Below, one piece after another: positions 55,723-64,000 of a stretch of 64,000 nt of DNA (position 1 is the first letter of the stretch; every line of letters starts with the position of its first letter). Below the pieces are notes generated by a model. The model saw nothing but the letters and a program-made list of their open reading frames with translations. It was not told the DNA's origin and made no database searches. This DNA is from Pleurocapsa sp. FMAR1 (lineage in GTDB: Bacteria; Cyanobacteriota; Cyanobacteriia; Cyanobacteriales; Xenococcaceae). The position numbers and the translations under genes are program-made. The stretch is taken from assembly GCF_963665995.1 (NCBI RefSeq), contig NZ_OY762512.1, positions 3,720,001 through 3,784,000 of the forward strand, in the 5' to 3' direction.

Positions 55723-56634
55723 TTACCTAATAGTATAAAACCGATATCTAGCAGCAATTAACATATATATTCCGTAGGCAATAAATCCACTGCCAATTAA
55801 TCCTAACCATAACCAGCCTAAAGGTTGTGCTGCTAAAAGCCGAAAAGCGTGTTGCAGCCCTCCTGCCAAGTCGGAATTAGATGCAACCGAAGCGAGAATC
55901 AAACAACCACCAGTAACTATAAAAGCAATACCTCTGGCTGCTATGCCAATTTTTCCCATCAGCCTGGCACAGTATTCTAATCGATGATCCATATTAGCTG
56001 AGGTGAATTTACTAATATACGAACCAGTATAAGCACCCTGACAATAGGCAATTCCCACGCCAGTTACGGCAATTCCTGCCATCAAAACTATAGCTTCTCC
56101 TATAATTGGCTGCTCAAATAACTTTTCTACCGAGTGCTTAATTTTATCGTCATATTTTCCCAATCTAAAGACTACGTTCAACGCTGAATAAGCTATCCCA
56201 GCATAACTCAGGCTACTTATGATATAGCCCGTTCTTTGTAATATGCCTTTATAACTAAAATTTGCAGCGTGTCCAGGATAAATTATTGCCTGAAGTAATC
56301 GACGTATTACGTAGCCAAGCAAGGCAACTGACAAGAGGCACAAAAGTACGCTGCCTAAAGGCTGTCTGGATAGGTGTTCTAAAGCATTGTAGGTTCCTGC
56401 TGCCTTTTTTTCTGGTAAGATTGCAGCTTCAATCGCTAGGATGCCAATCAAAAAGTAAACAACTCCTTTGGCAGCAAATCCTAATAAAATGTACTGTCTT
56501 AAGAAAGGATTAGAGACTATTTCTGAATTTGATCTTTTTGATGTTGAGGCAGAATGATACTGAGATAATTTTGCTTCTACTTGAGATAATATACTTTCTC
56601 GCTCTTCTTTATTCACTGCCTCAGACTGCTCCAT
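55723..56634 (-). CDS. DUF1206 membrane protein
   Basis: 303 aa, six membrane helices in three pairs (YILLGFAAKGVVYFLIGILAI; VLLCLLSVALLGYVIRRLLQ; GIAARGIAFIVTGGCLIL; PLGWLWLGLIGSGFIAYGIYML). The repeated GxxxxGxxY(F)xxxG pattern fits the DUF1206 family of unknown function. Stand-alone; GCGATCGC in the upstream region. Confidence 0.75.
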   Translation of the reverse strand: MEQSEAVNKEERESILSQVEAKLSQYHSASTSKRSNSEIVSNPFLRQYILLGFAAKGVVYFLIGILAIEAAILPEKKAAGTYNALEHLSRQPLGSVLLCLLSVALLGYVIRRLLQAIIYPGHAANFSYKGILQRTGYIISSLSYAGIAYSALNVVFRLGKYDDKIKHSVEKLFEQPIIGEAIVLMAGIAVTGVGIAYCQGAYTGSYISKFTSANMDHRLEYCARLMGKIGIAARGIAFIVTGGCLILASVASNSDLAGGLQHAFRLLAAQPLGWLWLGLIGSGFIAYGIYMLIAARYRFYTIR

Positions 56635-56718
56635 TTAACCAAAATTTTTCTTTAATCTTTTCTTAATTAAAGCAGCGATCGCGTTACTAAAGCAGAAACT
56701 TTGTTAATTTAACTAAAT

Positions 56719-58185
56719 TTATCGGCGACAGTTACCACAATTACCACATCTAAACCCTTGCGCTTCTCGCTCAAATCCAAAAGCCTGTAACAAATAGCGC
56801 CAAAGACATTGCTTAGTTTTTAGATATTGCTGCATCTGACTTTGGTGATGTTTTTGATTGGCAGCCAAGCTTTCGATGGCTAAATTAGATGAGCGTTTAC
56901 AGTAATGAAATGGGTCTTGCCAAATTATTAAACCCAAGCTGTGTAAAATGCCCAGAGCAATTTCTCCTTGGGGAAACTGTTCTTTAATTTTGGCAACCTC
57001 CCCTTTACTGGGTAGGTGTTTAATTAGCTGCTGTGAGGCGCGATACTGTTGTTCTAATTTACGGTTGAAAAACTGACTTCGCTGCTTATCTTCAGGATTT
57101 AATAAGCTAGTAGGTTCACTGATTAGGGTCAAAGCCTCGGCTGGTTGACCGTTTCTACCACCTCTGCCGACTTCTTGGATATATTCAGCTAATAATTCAG
57201 GTGCATGATGATGAACCACAAAAGCTACGTCGGGTTTATCGATCCCCATGCCAAAAGCCGAGGTGCAAATTACAAACTGAATTTTGCCTGAGATCCAGTC
57301 TTGTTCAATTTTTCTTCTTTCTGTCGTAATTAACCCTGCATGGTATGCAGCAACAGAATAACTCAAAGATTGAAACCATGTTGCCAAAGCTTGGCTATCT
57401 TGACGAGAGCGAACATATACTAAACCCGATCGCTTTTGTTTAGCTTGAATAAACTGCAACATCTTTTGCTTTCTGCCTTTGGGTGTCCAAACCGTTTTAA
57501 TGTTCAAACTGAGATTAGATCGGTAAGGACTAACTAAAAAAGTCTCAGGCTGCTTTAACTCCAAAGCTTTAATAATCTCTTGCTGTGCTTGAGGATCGGC
57601 TGTAGCGGTAAAAGCTGCGATCGCAATTTTTGTGCCAGTCGGTTTAGATTTTAATAGGCTACGGCGCACCGCCCCCAAACGACGATAAGCAGGGCGAAAA
57701 GTAGTTCCCCACTGGGTCAAGCAATGTACCTCATCTAAGATTATCCCCGTAATTTTAACTTTTGGTTGGGAGATAATTTTCCAAACTGGAATACTCAATA
57801 AAGTTTCAGGAGATAAATACAAAAGGCTTAGTTTTTGCTGTTCGATTGCTTGTAAAGTTCTTTGCTTTTCACTTCTAGACAACTCACTGTGTAACAATGC
57901 CCCAGATAGTCCCAGATGTTTTAACTGGTTAACCTGATTTTCCATTAAGGCAACTAAAGGAGAAACTACTAGGGTTAAACCTGTTTGCAACAGCGCAGGT
58001 AACTGAAAGCAAACTGATTTGCCTCCACCAGTGGGCAAAATAACTAGAGCATCTCGACCAGCCAAAAGAGTATGTATAATCTCTCCTTGAGGCGATCTAA
58101 AGTCATCATATCCCCAAACTTGTTTAAACTTCTCTTTAATAGCCTCGTGATTAATATCTCTGTTTATTTTCTCTTCCTCTTTCAT
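56719..58185 (-). CDS. recQ: RecQ-family DNA helicase
   Basis: 488 aa. SF2 motifs: FRSPQGEII (motif 0), PTGGGKSVCFQLPAL (Walker A, residues 51-58), DEVHCLTQWGTTFRPAYRRLG (DEVH instead of DEAH plus aromatic loop), FTATADPQ, SGLVYVRSRQ, AYHAGLI, CTSAFGMGIDKPDVAFVVHH and QEVGRGGRNG. The zinc subdomain ends the protein (CGNCGNCRR). It lacks a long RQC/HRDC tail, so a short RecQ. Acts in repair of replication forks. The start lies in a heptamer repeat and the stop-start gap to the solute-binding gene is 10 bp. Confidence 0.9.
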   Translation of the reverse strand: MKEEEKINRDINHEAIKEKFKQVWGYDDFRSPQGEIIHTLLAGRDALVILPTGGGKSVCFQLPALLQTGLTLVVSPLVALMENQVNQLKHLGLSGALLHSELSRSEKQRTLQAIEQQKLSLLYLSPETLLSIPVWKIISQPKVKITGIILDEVHCLTQWGTTFRPAYRRLGAVRRSLLKSKPTGTKIAIAAFTATADPQAQQEIIKALELKQPETFLVSPYRSNLSLNIKTVWTPKGRKQKMLQFIQAKQKRSGLVYVRSRQDSQALATWFQSLSYSVAAYHAGLITTERRKIEQDWISGKIQFVICTSAFGMGIDKPDVAFVVHHHAPELLAEYIQEVGRGGRNGQPAEALTLISEPTSLLNPEDKQRSQFFNRKLEQQYRASQQLIKHLPSKGEVAKIKEQFPQGEIALGILHSLGLIIWQDPFHYCKRSSNLAIESLAANQKHHQSQMQQYLKTKQCLWRYLLQAFGFEREAQGFRCGNCGNCRR

Positions 58186-58195
58186 CCCTTATCCC

Positions 58196-59389
58196 TCATT
58201 CCTTCTCTGCCGATTGCCGAATTTTAAGCCATAAATCTCGATATTGTTGTTCTGTTTTTGCCGACAAAGGTAATAAAAACTCGCTCTTTGGCGAATTTAA
58301 GACTTGAGAATTTGACAGCAGATTATCTCTCAAATCTGAAGGTAGTTCTTCTGGTTTGATTGTCGACAAAATTGGTGAAATTCCATCAGTAAATAAAGAT
58401 ATTTGTTCTGCTGCTTTTGGTTGCCAACAAAAGTCAATCCATTCGGCAATGGTTTTAAAAGAATTGTTATTATTTATTAGTTTTGATACTTGAGGTTTTA
58501 TCCAAATATCTGTCCATAAAGAAGCTCCAGAGGCGGGAATCACTAACTTGATATCGGGATAACGTTTAAGCAAAGGAAGTATATCCGTAGACCAAGCAAC
58601 AGCTACCCAGGTATCACCTAATATTAATGGTTCTAAATAATGATCTGAACTGTATAATTTTGTTTGTTTGTGTAATGCTAATAACTCTGTTTCTAGTTCG
58701 GGTATAGAGTCTATATTTTCGGTATTGTAAGAATGCCCTAGTTTTTTCAAAGTCAAACCAATAGTTTCTCTGGGAGAGTCCAAGAGAGAAAGGCGATCGC
58801 CTAATTCTGGTTGCCACAGATCGCTCCAATTTTTAATTGTTACACCCATTTTGTCTAGCTTTTTACTTTGATAGGCAATTACCGTGCTTCCCCAACGATA
58901 AGGTGCGCCCCAAATTTGACCATCAGCAGCTAAGTTTCCCTGGTCATTGCGTTGAACTATTTTTTGCCAAATAGCGGGTAATTTTTGCCAGCTAGCTAAG
59001 TCCTTGGTTGTTAAAGGTTGAATCAGATTTTGCTTGATTGCTGAAGATAGCCAGAAATCTCCCAGAGTAGTCAAACTAGGATAGATTACAGGTTTGCTGA
59101 GAATTTGATCGAATAGCTTTCTTTTGTCTGCATCTGACTCTTTGCCCTGATGCAAATTTAAAAGTGAATCAAAAATTTGTTCTAGTTGAGCTTGAGGTTG
59201 AAAATTTATTTTTGCCTGGTTATTAATTGCCTGATGAAAGTCTTTAATTAACTGTGGCGGAATAGAATTTTCGAGAAAAAATATTTTGAAATCTGCTTTG
59301 GAATTGCTACATCCTGATATTGCCTGAGTTAAAGCTATAAAAGTAGTAGCGTGGATAAAAGAACGTCGAGATAGCTGATAATTCATCAA
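58196..59389 (-). CDS. Extracellular solute-binding lipoprotein (PotD-like)
   Basis: 397 aa. N-terminal SRRSFIHATTFIALTQAISGC: a twin-Arg motif followed by a lipobox Cys. Middle and end resemble spermidine/putrescine-type binding proteins (LGDTWVAVAWSTDILPLLKRYPDIKLVIPASGASLW). The ligand is not known. It lies upstream of recQ in the same direction with a 10-bp gap, so the two may be co-transcribed, an unusual pairing. No ABC transporter genes nearby. Confidence 0.8.
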   Translation of the reverse strand: MMNYQLSRRSFIHATTFIALTQAISGCSNSKADFKIFFLENSIPPQLIKDFHQAINNQAKINFQPQAQLEQIFDSLLNLHQGKESDADKRKLFDQILSKPVIYPSLTTLGDFWLSSAIKQNLIQPLTTKDLASWQKLPAIWQKIVQRNDQGNLAADGQIWGAPYRWGSTVIAYQSKKLDKMGVTIKNWSDLWQPELGDRLSLLDSPRETIGLTLKKLGHSYNTENIDSIPELETELLALHKQTKLYSSDHYLEPLILGDTWVAVAWSTDILPLLKRYPDIKLVIPASGASLWTDIWIKPQVSKLINNNNSFKTIAEWIDFCWQPKAAEQISLFTDGISPILSTIKPEELPSDLRDNLLSNSQVLNSPKSEFLLPLSAKTEQQYRDLWLKIRQSAEKE

Positions 59390-59620
59390 GATTCAAAACT
59401 AAAAATAAAAGAGTACAAATACTTAGCTGAAACCAACTGTTTTTCCTAAACCATAAATATATTAATCAACGGTTTTTAGGTAATTTTGGCGTTTTTGAGT
59501 AGTTTCAATATTTTTACCAACACAATTGAGCAATTATTAAATGAATCAGGAATAGTGGTATTTTTTTCAAACAATTCTTTTAGCATATAAAACATAATCT
59601 TAATAAATGCCAGAAATTAT

Positions 59621-59998
59621 ATGGATACATTGCAAGTACAAATCAGCGAACTACGAGCAAAAATAGATACATTACACCAGTTGATTGAGCAAATTGGCAC
59701 CCAGGTTCAAGAATTAAGTTCTCAGCAGCCAAAGCGCACAGAGCATGATTCTTATTCTTTACCAAACTTTGCTTCAGGCGCAGCTGGTTTTGCGAATCGG
59801 CAAGGCAAATTAGACTATCAGCTTACTCATAAAGATGTTTTGGTAGACGATAATAGCAGTACTAGTAGTGCTAATTCTAACAGCGAAAATTTAGCCCCTG
59901 ATACTCAAATTCGTCGTCTAACAGCGCAGCTTACCGCAGCTTACAACCGTATTGCAGCTTTAGAAGAACAGTTATTGACCTACAGAATTCATTCTTGA
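59621..59998 (+). CDS. Coiled-coil hypothetical protein (125 aa)
   Basis: Leucine-rich coil at the N-terminus (MDTLQVQISELRAKIDTLHQLIEQIG) and a second near the end (DTQIRRLTAQLTAAYNRIAALEEQLL). Convergent with and overlapping the cobT-like gene by 27 bp. No family. Confidence 0.5.
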   Translation: MDTLQVQISELRAKIDTLHQLIEQIGTQVQELSSQQPKRTEHDSYSLPNFASGAAGFANRQGKLDYQLTHKDVLVDDNSSTSSANSNSENLAPDTQIRRLTAQLTAAYNRIAALEEQLLTYRIHS

Positions 59999-61084
59999 GT
60001 AGCGATAACGAGCAAATAAGGTTTCAATAATGGTAAGCAACTGAGTAGAAGTCCAGTTTTGTGAGAGGTGAGCAGCGATCGCGCAACCACCAGCCCCAAC
60101 ACCTTCTTTGACATATCCTTGTTCATAAGCACGAAAACTAGGGTAACCAGAAGTGGCAAAATTTAACCCAGTAGCTAATAGGGGGACTCCACCGATAGTT
60201 TTAGCCAACTCGACTGTATTGCCTGTGGGATCTTCTGCTACCCAGCGAGTTGTACCCACTACAATTTGAGACAGTCGAGTTGATATGTTATTTTGTTTAG
60301 CGATCGCTTTAATTAGAGCATATACCGCTAACATTTGTGTTCCACCTGCCAGCATCACTCCCACTCGACGACTAGCCGAAAGTGCCATTCCTGCTGCCAC
60401 AATCTGCATGGGATCGCCCACTGCTGCTACGACTGTAAAAGGATCGTTAAACTGATTTAATAAACCTGCTCTATCCAAGCCAGTTTGCACTACAGACCAT
60501 TTTTGAGCATGATTACAGTGAGGATGACTACTATTAACCATTCCCTTTGCCTCTATTCCTAAAGCCGTTAATAGAGCCAGTGCCGTGGTTGTGCCACCGA
60601 CAACACATTCACCAATAATCAAATAATCAGTTGTATTAGCTAGTTTTTCGCCCCACTCCTGACCCTTTTTAAATAGGTGATCGACCTTTTCAAGAGGTAA
60701 AGCTTGACCAGAAGCAACGCAAGCAGCAGGAACTCCGTGAAGATCAATCGTATTTACCGTCGGCTGATGGGGCAAACCAGCATTAAAAATATAGGTTGGT
60801 ATGTTTAATGCTTCTACTACTGCACGAGAAATAAAGGTCGGAGACGCTCCTGCCGTTAGTATAGGTAAAGGATGTTGATAATTCTTTTGTACTCCTTTAG
60901 CCAAAAATTCAGCATCAGCGATCGCTGTATACTCCCGCTCTTGTGGCGTTGCACCCGCAGCGGAAATACCAGGAATTAGTCCCGTGGCGGTAAAGCCTAA
61001 AATACAGGCGAAACAAGGCTTTTTGTGCTGATATTGTCTTAACCAATTAATTCCTGAGCGTAGCTGAGAATAAACATGAATCAT
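59972..61084 (-). CDS. cobT: CobT-like nicotinate-nucleotide phosphoribosyltransferase
   Basis: 370 aa. Cyanobacterial-type CobT homologue (TIGR00303-like) for activation of the lower ligand of cobamides. Seen: AGVQ-like region FILGFTATGLIPGISAAGATPQE, AGASPTFISRAVVEAL, IIGECVVGGTTTALALLTAL (GE-C-x-GG-T-TA), and DPMQIVAAGMALSASRRVGVMLAGGTQMLAVYAL. Length and motifs complete. No cobalamin riboswitch is visible upstream. Confidence 0.85.
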   Translation of the reverse strand: MIHVYSQLRSGINWLRQYQHKKPCFACILGFTATGLIPGISAAGATPQEREYTAIADAEFLAKGVQKNYQHPLPILTAGASPTFISRAVVEALNIPTYIFNAGLPHQPTVNTIDLHGVPAACVASGQALPLEKVDHLFKKGQEWGEKLANTTDYLIIGECVVGGTTTALALLTALGIEAKGMVNSSHPHCNHAQKWSVVQTGLDRAGLLNQFNDPFTVVAAVGDPMQIVAAGMALSASRRVGVMLAGGTQMLAVYALIKAIAKQNNISTRLSQIVVGTTRWVAEDPTGNTVELAKTIGGVPLLATGLNFATSGYPSFRAYEQGYVKEGVGAGGCAIAAHLSQNWTSTQLLTIIETLFARYRYSRMNSVGQ

Positions 61085-61123
61085 TTTTGCGAAGCTTCAA
61101 GCTCTAAGCCGTAAGCTTTCTAA

Positions 61124-61885
61124 TTAATAATCTAGTAACACTCTAACCCATTCAGGAGGGCGAGAAATAGGATTATCAAGACGATCTAGCAGCATTAAGG
61201 CTACCAAATGAACGGCAAACAAATAAACCAGATTGTTAACTATAATTAAGCCAAAAGCTAACGCTTGAATCAAAACAAAATTAGGCTCAGCCAAAATCCC
61301 TAGTTTTAAAAATAGCCAGTCCGCTATTTGTGTAATTTGGGTAATTACATATATCCAAAGATTTTCTCCTACAAGTATTGAAGTCAGCCAAAAGCGAAAA
61401 AATATCCCCAATGAGCCAATAGCTGCACCAAAAACAATCGAGACTAACCAACTTACCTGACGCTGCCAACAAGCTCCTAATAGCACACCCATCAAACCAT
61501 AAGGCATTAAAAAAATAATGCTACGAGTAGGGCCCATCAAGACTAAGAGTAATAACCCTGAAACAACTGCTGCCATCCAAGAAGCGCGATTACCCCGTCT
61601 TAAATAAATCAAAGCAATAGGAATAGGAAAGAAAACTTTTAAAACAGGTCCAACAGGAAAATAAAAATTAATTAACCACACTAAACTAGCTGCGCTAGCT
61701 AAGAAGGCAGTTTCTACCATGACGATAGTGTTGGTCGGAGTTTTTACCTGCTTAGTTTTTGACTGGGAAGATTTTAATCTCTCAGATTGAGGTAGCGCAG
61801 AATCCTCTTGATCGACCCAGTTAATCTCATCATCAGCTTGTTTGGCAGCATCAAATGATGAGTTTTTATGGTCTTCTGTAGACAT
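61124..61885 (-). CDS. DUF2232 membrane protein
   Basis: 253 aa with a polar N-terminus (60 aa) and seven or so membrane segments (TIVMVETAFLASAASLVWLINFYF, VVSGLLLLVLMGPTRSIIFLMPYGLMG, WLVSIVFGAAIGSLGIFF...). It matches the DUF2232 family, unknown role. 40 bp upstream of the CobT-like gene in the same direction. Confidence 0.7.
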   Translation of the reverse strand: MSTEDHKNSSFDAAKQADDEINWVDQEDSALPQSERLKSSQSKTKQVKTPTNTIVMVETAFLASAASLVWLINFYFPVGPVLKVFFPIPIALIYLRRGNRASWMAAVVSGLLLLVLMGPTRSIIFLMPYGLMGVLLGACWQRQVSWLVSIVFGAAIGSLGIFFRFWLTSILVGENLWIYVITQITQIADWLFLKLGILAEPNFVLIQALAFGLIIVNNLVYLFAVHLVALMLLDRLDNPISRPPEWVRVLLDY

Positions 61886-61951
61886 AAGGTTATCTAGTTG
61901 ATTTAACCAACAAAAATTATAGATAAATAAATATTAGGAGATCTGAGTATC

Positions 61952-62659
61952 TTAGCAGATAGTGTCTTCTAGAGCAGGCAAATCGGGAATACGCATCGAG
62001 TCAGCATCTCTTTGAATCAAGCCTTTTTTTTCTAGCTTAGTCAAGACTCTAGTGACGGTTTCCCTAGCTAATCCGCTTAGACTGCTAATTTCTCGATGAG
62101 GTAAGTTAGGTATTTCTGTGCCTTTTTCCCCTTCTGTACCCTGTCCTTCAACCAAAAACAAAATTGCGTCGGCAACTCTAGAAATGCTGTTTGCCTCTCT
62201 TAGTTGAAGTCTGCGGTTAACTTGGCGTAGACGCTTTGCCATTAACTGAACTAAGCGAACTCCAGCCATAGGCTCGTTGTTGATTAAACTGACAAAATCT
62301 TCTGCTGGTATTCTACCAATCAGAGTCTTGGTCAAGGTAATAGCATCAGTCGAGCGCGGCATTTTATCCATGGCAGCCATTTCTCCAAAAATTTCGCCTC
62401 TGCCAATGATATTAAGGGTCACTTCTTTGCCGTCAAGATTGTAGGTACGAATTTTCACCCATCCCTCCAAAATAAAATAGACTGAGCCACCCCAATCATT
62501 TTCGAGTAAGAGTACCTGATTAGCTGGATGAGATATGGTCACAAAATGACCAGCAATTTTTTGTATGCTGTCTTCTGGCAAATCAGACATAAAAGGAACT
62601 AAAGCCATTAGTTCTTCAAGATTGATATTAGATTCTAGATAACGGGATTGGTCTTCCAT
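61952..62659 (-). CDS. Crp/Fnr-family transcription regulator
   Basis: 235 aa. The cyclic-nucleotide-binding beta-roll is at residues 20-115, with the ligand cassette GEIFGEMAAMDKMPRSTDA (Glu, Arg and Ser in CRP positions), so it may bind cAMP or c-di-nucleotides. The C helix and a winged HTH follow (REISSLSGLARETVTRVLTKLEKKGLI). A Gly/Glu-rich loop (VEGQGTEGEKGTEIP) lies between. Regulator of unknown targets. Confidence 0.85.
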   Translation of the reverse strand: MEDQSRYLESNINLEELMALVPFMSDLPEDSIQKIAGHFVTISHPANQVLLLENDWGGSVYFILEGWVKIRTYNLDGKEVTLNIIGRGEIFGEMAAMDKMPRSTDAITLTKTLIGRIPAEDFVSLINNEPMAGVRLVQLMAKRLRQVNRRLQLREANSISRVADAILFLVEGQGTEGEKGTEIPNLPHREISSLSGLARETVTRVLTKLEKKGLIQRDADSMRIPDLPALEDTIC

Positions 62660-63146
62660 AAAGAAATCTATTATTTACTATAAGTTCGTTATAAATATCT
62701 CCTTTGTATCATCAAAAAAAGGAAAATAATTAAATATGCACTAGATACCTAAACAAACTTGAGTCAATGAAATCTTTCAAACTTTTGAAAATGTAAACTA
62801 TTAATATTAAAAATCATGATAAAAAGCTATGTTTTGGCTACTAAAGCCACTTTATATTATCAATATACGCCTATTTTGAAACTACACAATATTGACATAT
62901 TTTTTTAGGGCTTTTGAAATTTGTTTATTTAATTAATCCAATTTGCTAGTTCTTTAGCACAAATAATTGGGCTAAAAACTAAAAAAACATGAAACCTTTA
63001 AAATTATCAATGATTTTTTAAAGATTTGGTGAAGAACCCCTTAATTCCTGGCAATATATACTGCTAAACACATAAGATTGCATAAAGATAATAATTAAAA
63101 GCTATTAATTCTTAGACTTAACCCAATTTTATAAATTATTTTTTTC
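62660..63146. other. Intergenic, 487 bp
   Basis: No gene seen; very AT-rich. Likely holds promoters for the divergent regulator and sugar transferase. Confidence 0.4.
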
Positions 63147-63821
63147 ATGACTTCACCTACTAATTTTCAGCTTAGAAACATAAAAGTTCTGCCGTTACCT
63201 ATAGAACGTAGAGTTCATCCCTCCGTAACAAGCAAATCTAAACGAATACTAGACATATTTGGAGCAATTATAGGGCTAACTTTTACAGCTATTATTGCCA
63301 TGCCAATAATGATTGCCATGCAGTTTACCGACCCTGGCGCGCTTCTTTATAGCCAAATTCGCTGTGGTTTTGAAGGCAAACCTTTTAGAATTTGGAAATT
63401 TCGCTCGATGATTGCCGATGCAGATCTTAAAAAGCATCTGGTAGAAAATCAGGCAAAAGGACACATTTTCAAAAACGATAATGATCCCCGTATTACTGCA
63501 ATCGGTCATTTTCTACGTCGTACTAGCTTAGATGAGTTTCCTCAATTTTGGAACGTGCTTAAGGGTGAAATGAGCCTAGTCGGGACTCGTCCTCCCACTA
63601 CTGAAGAAGTTGCTATGTACCAGGCGCACCATCTTCAACGTTTAAAAGTCAAGCCTGGTATCACAGGGGAATGGCAAGCTAAAGGTCGTTCCCAAATTCA
63701 AGATTTTGAAGATGTGGTTCGTATGGATCTTGACTATCAAAAAAGATGGTCTTTTATGTACGATATTAACTTAATTATCAAAACCATTGCGGTGGTTGTG
63801 GCTCGTAAAGGAGCGTGTTAA
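63147..63821 (+). CDS. Undecaprenyl-phosphate sugar phosphotransferase
   Basis: 224 aa, PglC/WcaJ C-terminal type with a single N-terminal membrane helix (DIFGAIIGLTFTAIIAMPIMIAM). Catalytic core: GFEGKPFRIWKFRSMIADAD, RRTSLDEFPQFWNVLKGEMSLVGTRPPT (Asp-Glu dyad), and KPGITGEWQAKGRS. Starts exopolysaccharide repeat-unit synthesis by moving a sugar-1-phosphate to the lipid carrier. Confidence 0.92.
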   Translation: MTSPTNFQLRNIKVLPLPIERRVHPSVTSKSKRILDIFGAIIGLTFTAIIAMPIMIAMQFTDPGALLYSQIRCGFEGKPFRIWKFRSMIADADLKKHLVENQAKGHIFKNDNDPRITAIGHFLRRTSLDEFPQFWNVLKGEMSLVGTRPPTTEEVAMYQAHHLQRLKVKPGITGEWQAKGRSQIQDFEDVVRMDLDYQKRWSFMYDINLIIKTIAVVVARKGAC

Positions 63822-63883
63822 AAATTGAATATAGAAAACACTATGATTAATCTTAGCTTCCACGCTCAATTATTTTGTAGCTT

Positions 63884-64000
63884 ATGAATCTTCCCACTTG
63901 GATTACTCTATCTCGTCTTCTAGGACTTCCTTTTATTCTTTACCTACTCAATGACCCCACACCAGACAACCGTTGGCTCTGTGTGGGGATTTTTGTAGTT
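63884..64000 (+). CDS. pgsA: CDP-diacylglycerol-glycerol-3-phosphate phosphatidyltransferase (partial)
   Basis: Begins MNLPTWITLSRLLGLPFILY, the typical PgsA start with the first membrane segment (NLPTxLTLxR). The catalytic CDP-alcohol motif lies beyond the window. Makes phosphatidylglycerol phosphate. Confidence 0.85.
   Translation, partial: MNLPTWITLSRLLGLPFILYLLNDPTPDNRWLCVGIFVV

Noticed and set aside
56262-56513. Antisense frame in the DUF1206 gene
   Set aside because: Shadow of a membrane-protein gene.

Overview
The window is chromosomal DNA from a cyanobacterium. Direct signs are psaE (photosystem I subunit IV) at 45.2 kb, many GCGATCGC octamers (HIP1), and several cyanobacterium-typical families (CobT-like, DUF5895, DUF1206). 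The large load of insertion sequences, heptamer repeats and Uma2/pentapeptide genes suggests a large, repeat-rich genome of a colonial or filamentous type. That last point is inference; no rRNA is present to fix the genus.

Layout. (1) 1-6.2 kb is a graveyard of nested mobile elements: an IS701 relic interrupted by an IS66 element with a 9-bp flanking duplication, a small palindromic repeat and an IS4-family element; the IS4 transposase is itself split by two heptamer/palindrome elements. (2) 6.2-11.7 kb is a block of mostly GC-rich metabolic genes, probably acquired: short-chain dehydrogenase, carboxymuconolactone decarboxylase fragment, Atu4866-like lipoprotein, SnoaL-like proteins, enoyl-CoA hydratase, aldo/keto reductase and lipocalin-like lipoprotein. 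(3) 11.7-15.4 kb holds broken IS1 and IS630 elements and dehydrogenase fragments. (4) 15.4-33.9 kb looks like an integrated plasmid or prophage-like island: truncated RecD2-type helicase, DUF5895, a group II intron with its RT/HNH protein, Gp157-like protein, decayed methylase, broken hicAB, Uma2, pentapeptide protein, IS1, a second IS4 copy, a plasmid-type HTH protein and a DnaB-type helicase. It ends at a 3' fragment of tRNA-Thr(UGU), a plausible attachment site. (5) 34 kb to the end is ordinary chromosome: SLC13 permease, two Crp/Fnr regulators, MsrB, PsaE, WecB, MscS, M16 peptidase, RTX protein, RecQ, solute-binding protein, CobT-like enzyme, sugar transferase and the start of pgsA. It is interrupted at 37.2-40.4 kb by an IS630 relic and a third, inverted IS4 copy.

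The most unusual feature is a family of modular insertions (about 190 to 985 bp). They carry complementary heptamer arms and a 71-bp branched palindrome, and each lies between two copies of GTCAA. Removing the insertion plus one GTCAA restores the reading frame at three unrelated sites: two in the IS4 transposase and one in the gene at 21.4 kb. The version at 21.4 kb uses a different heptamer, but its two arms still match each other, as expected if arm pairing matters. Short tandem heptamers and small dispersed repeats are known in cyanobacteria; the GTCAA rule, the fixed termini and the arm covariation are what deserve follow-up.
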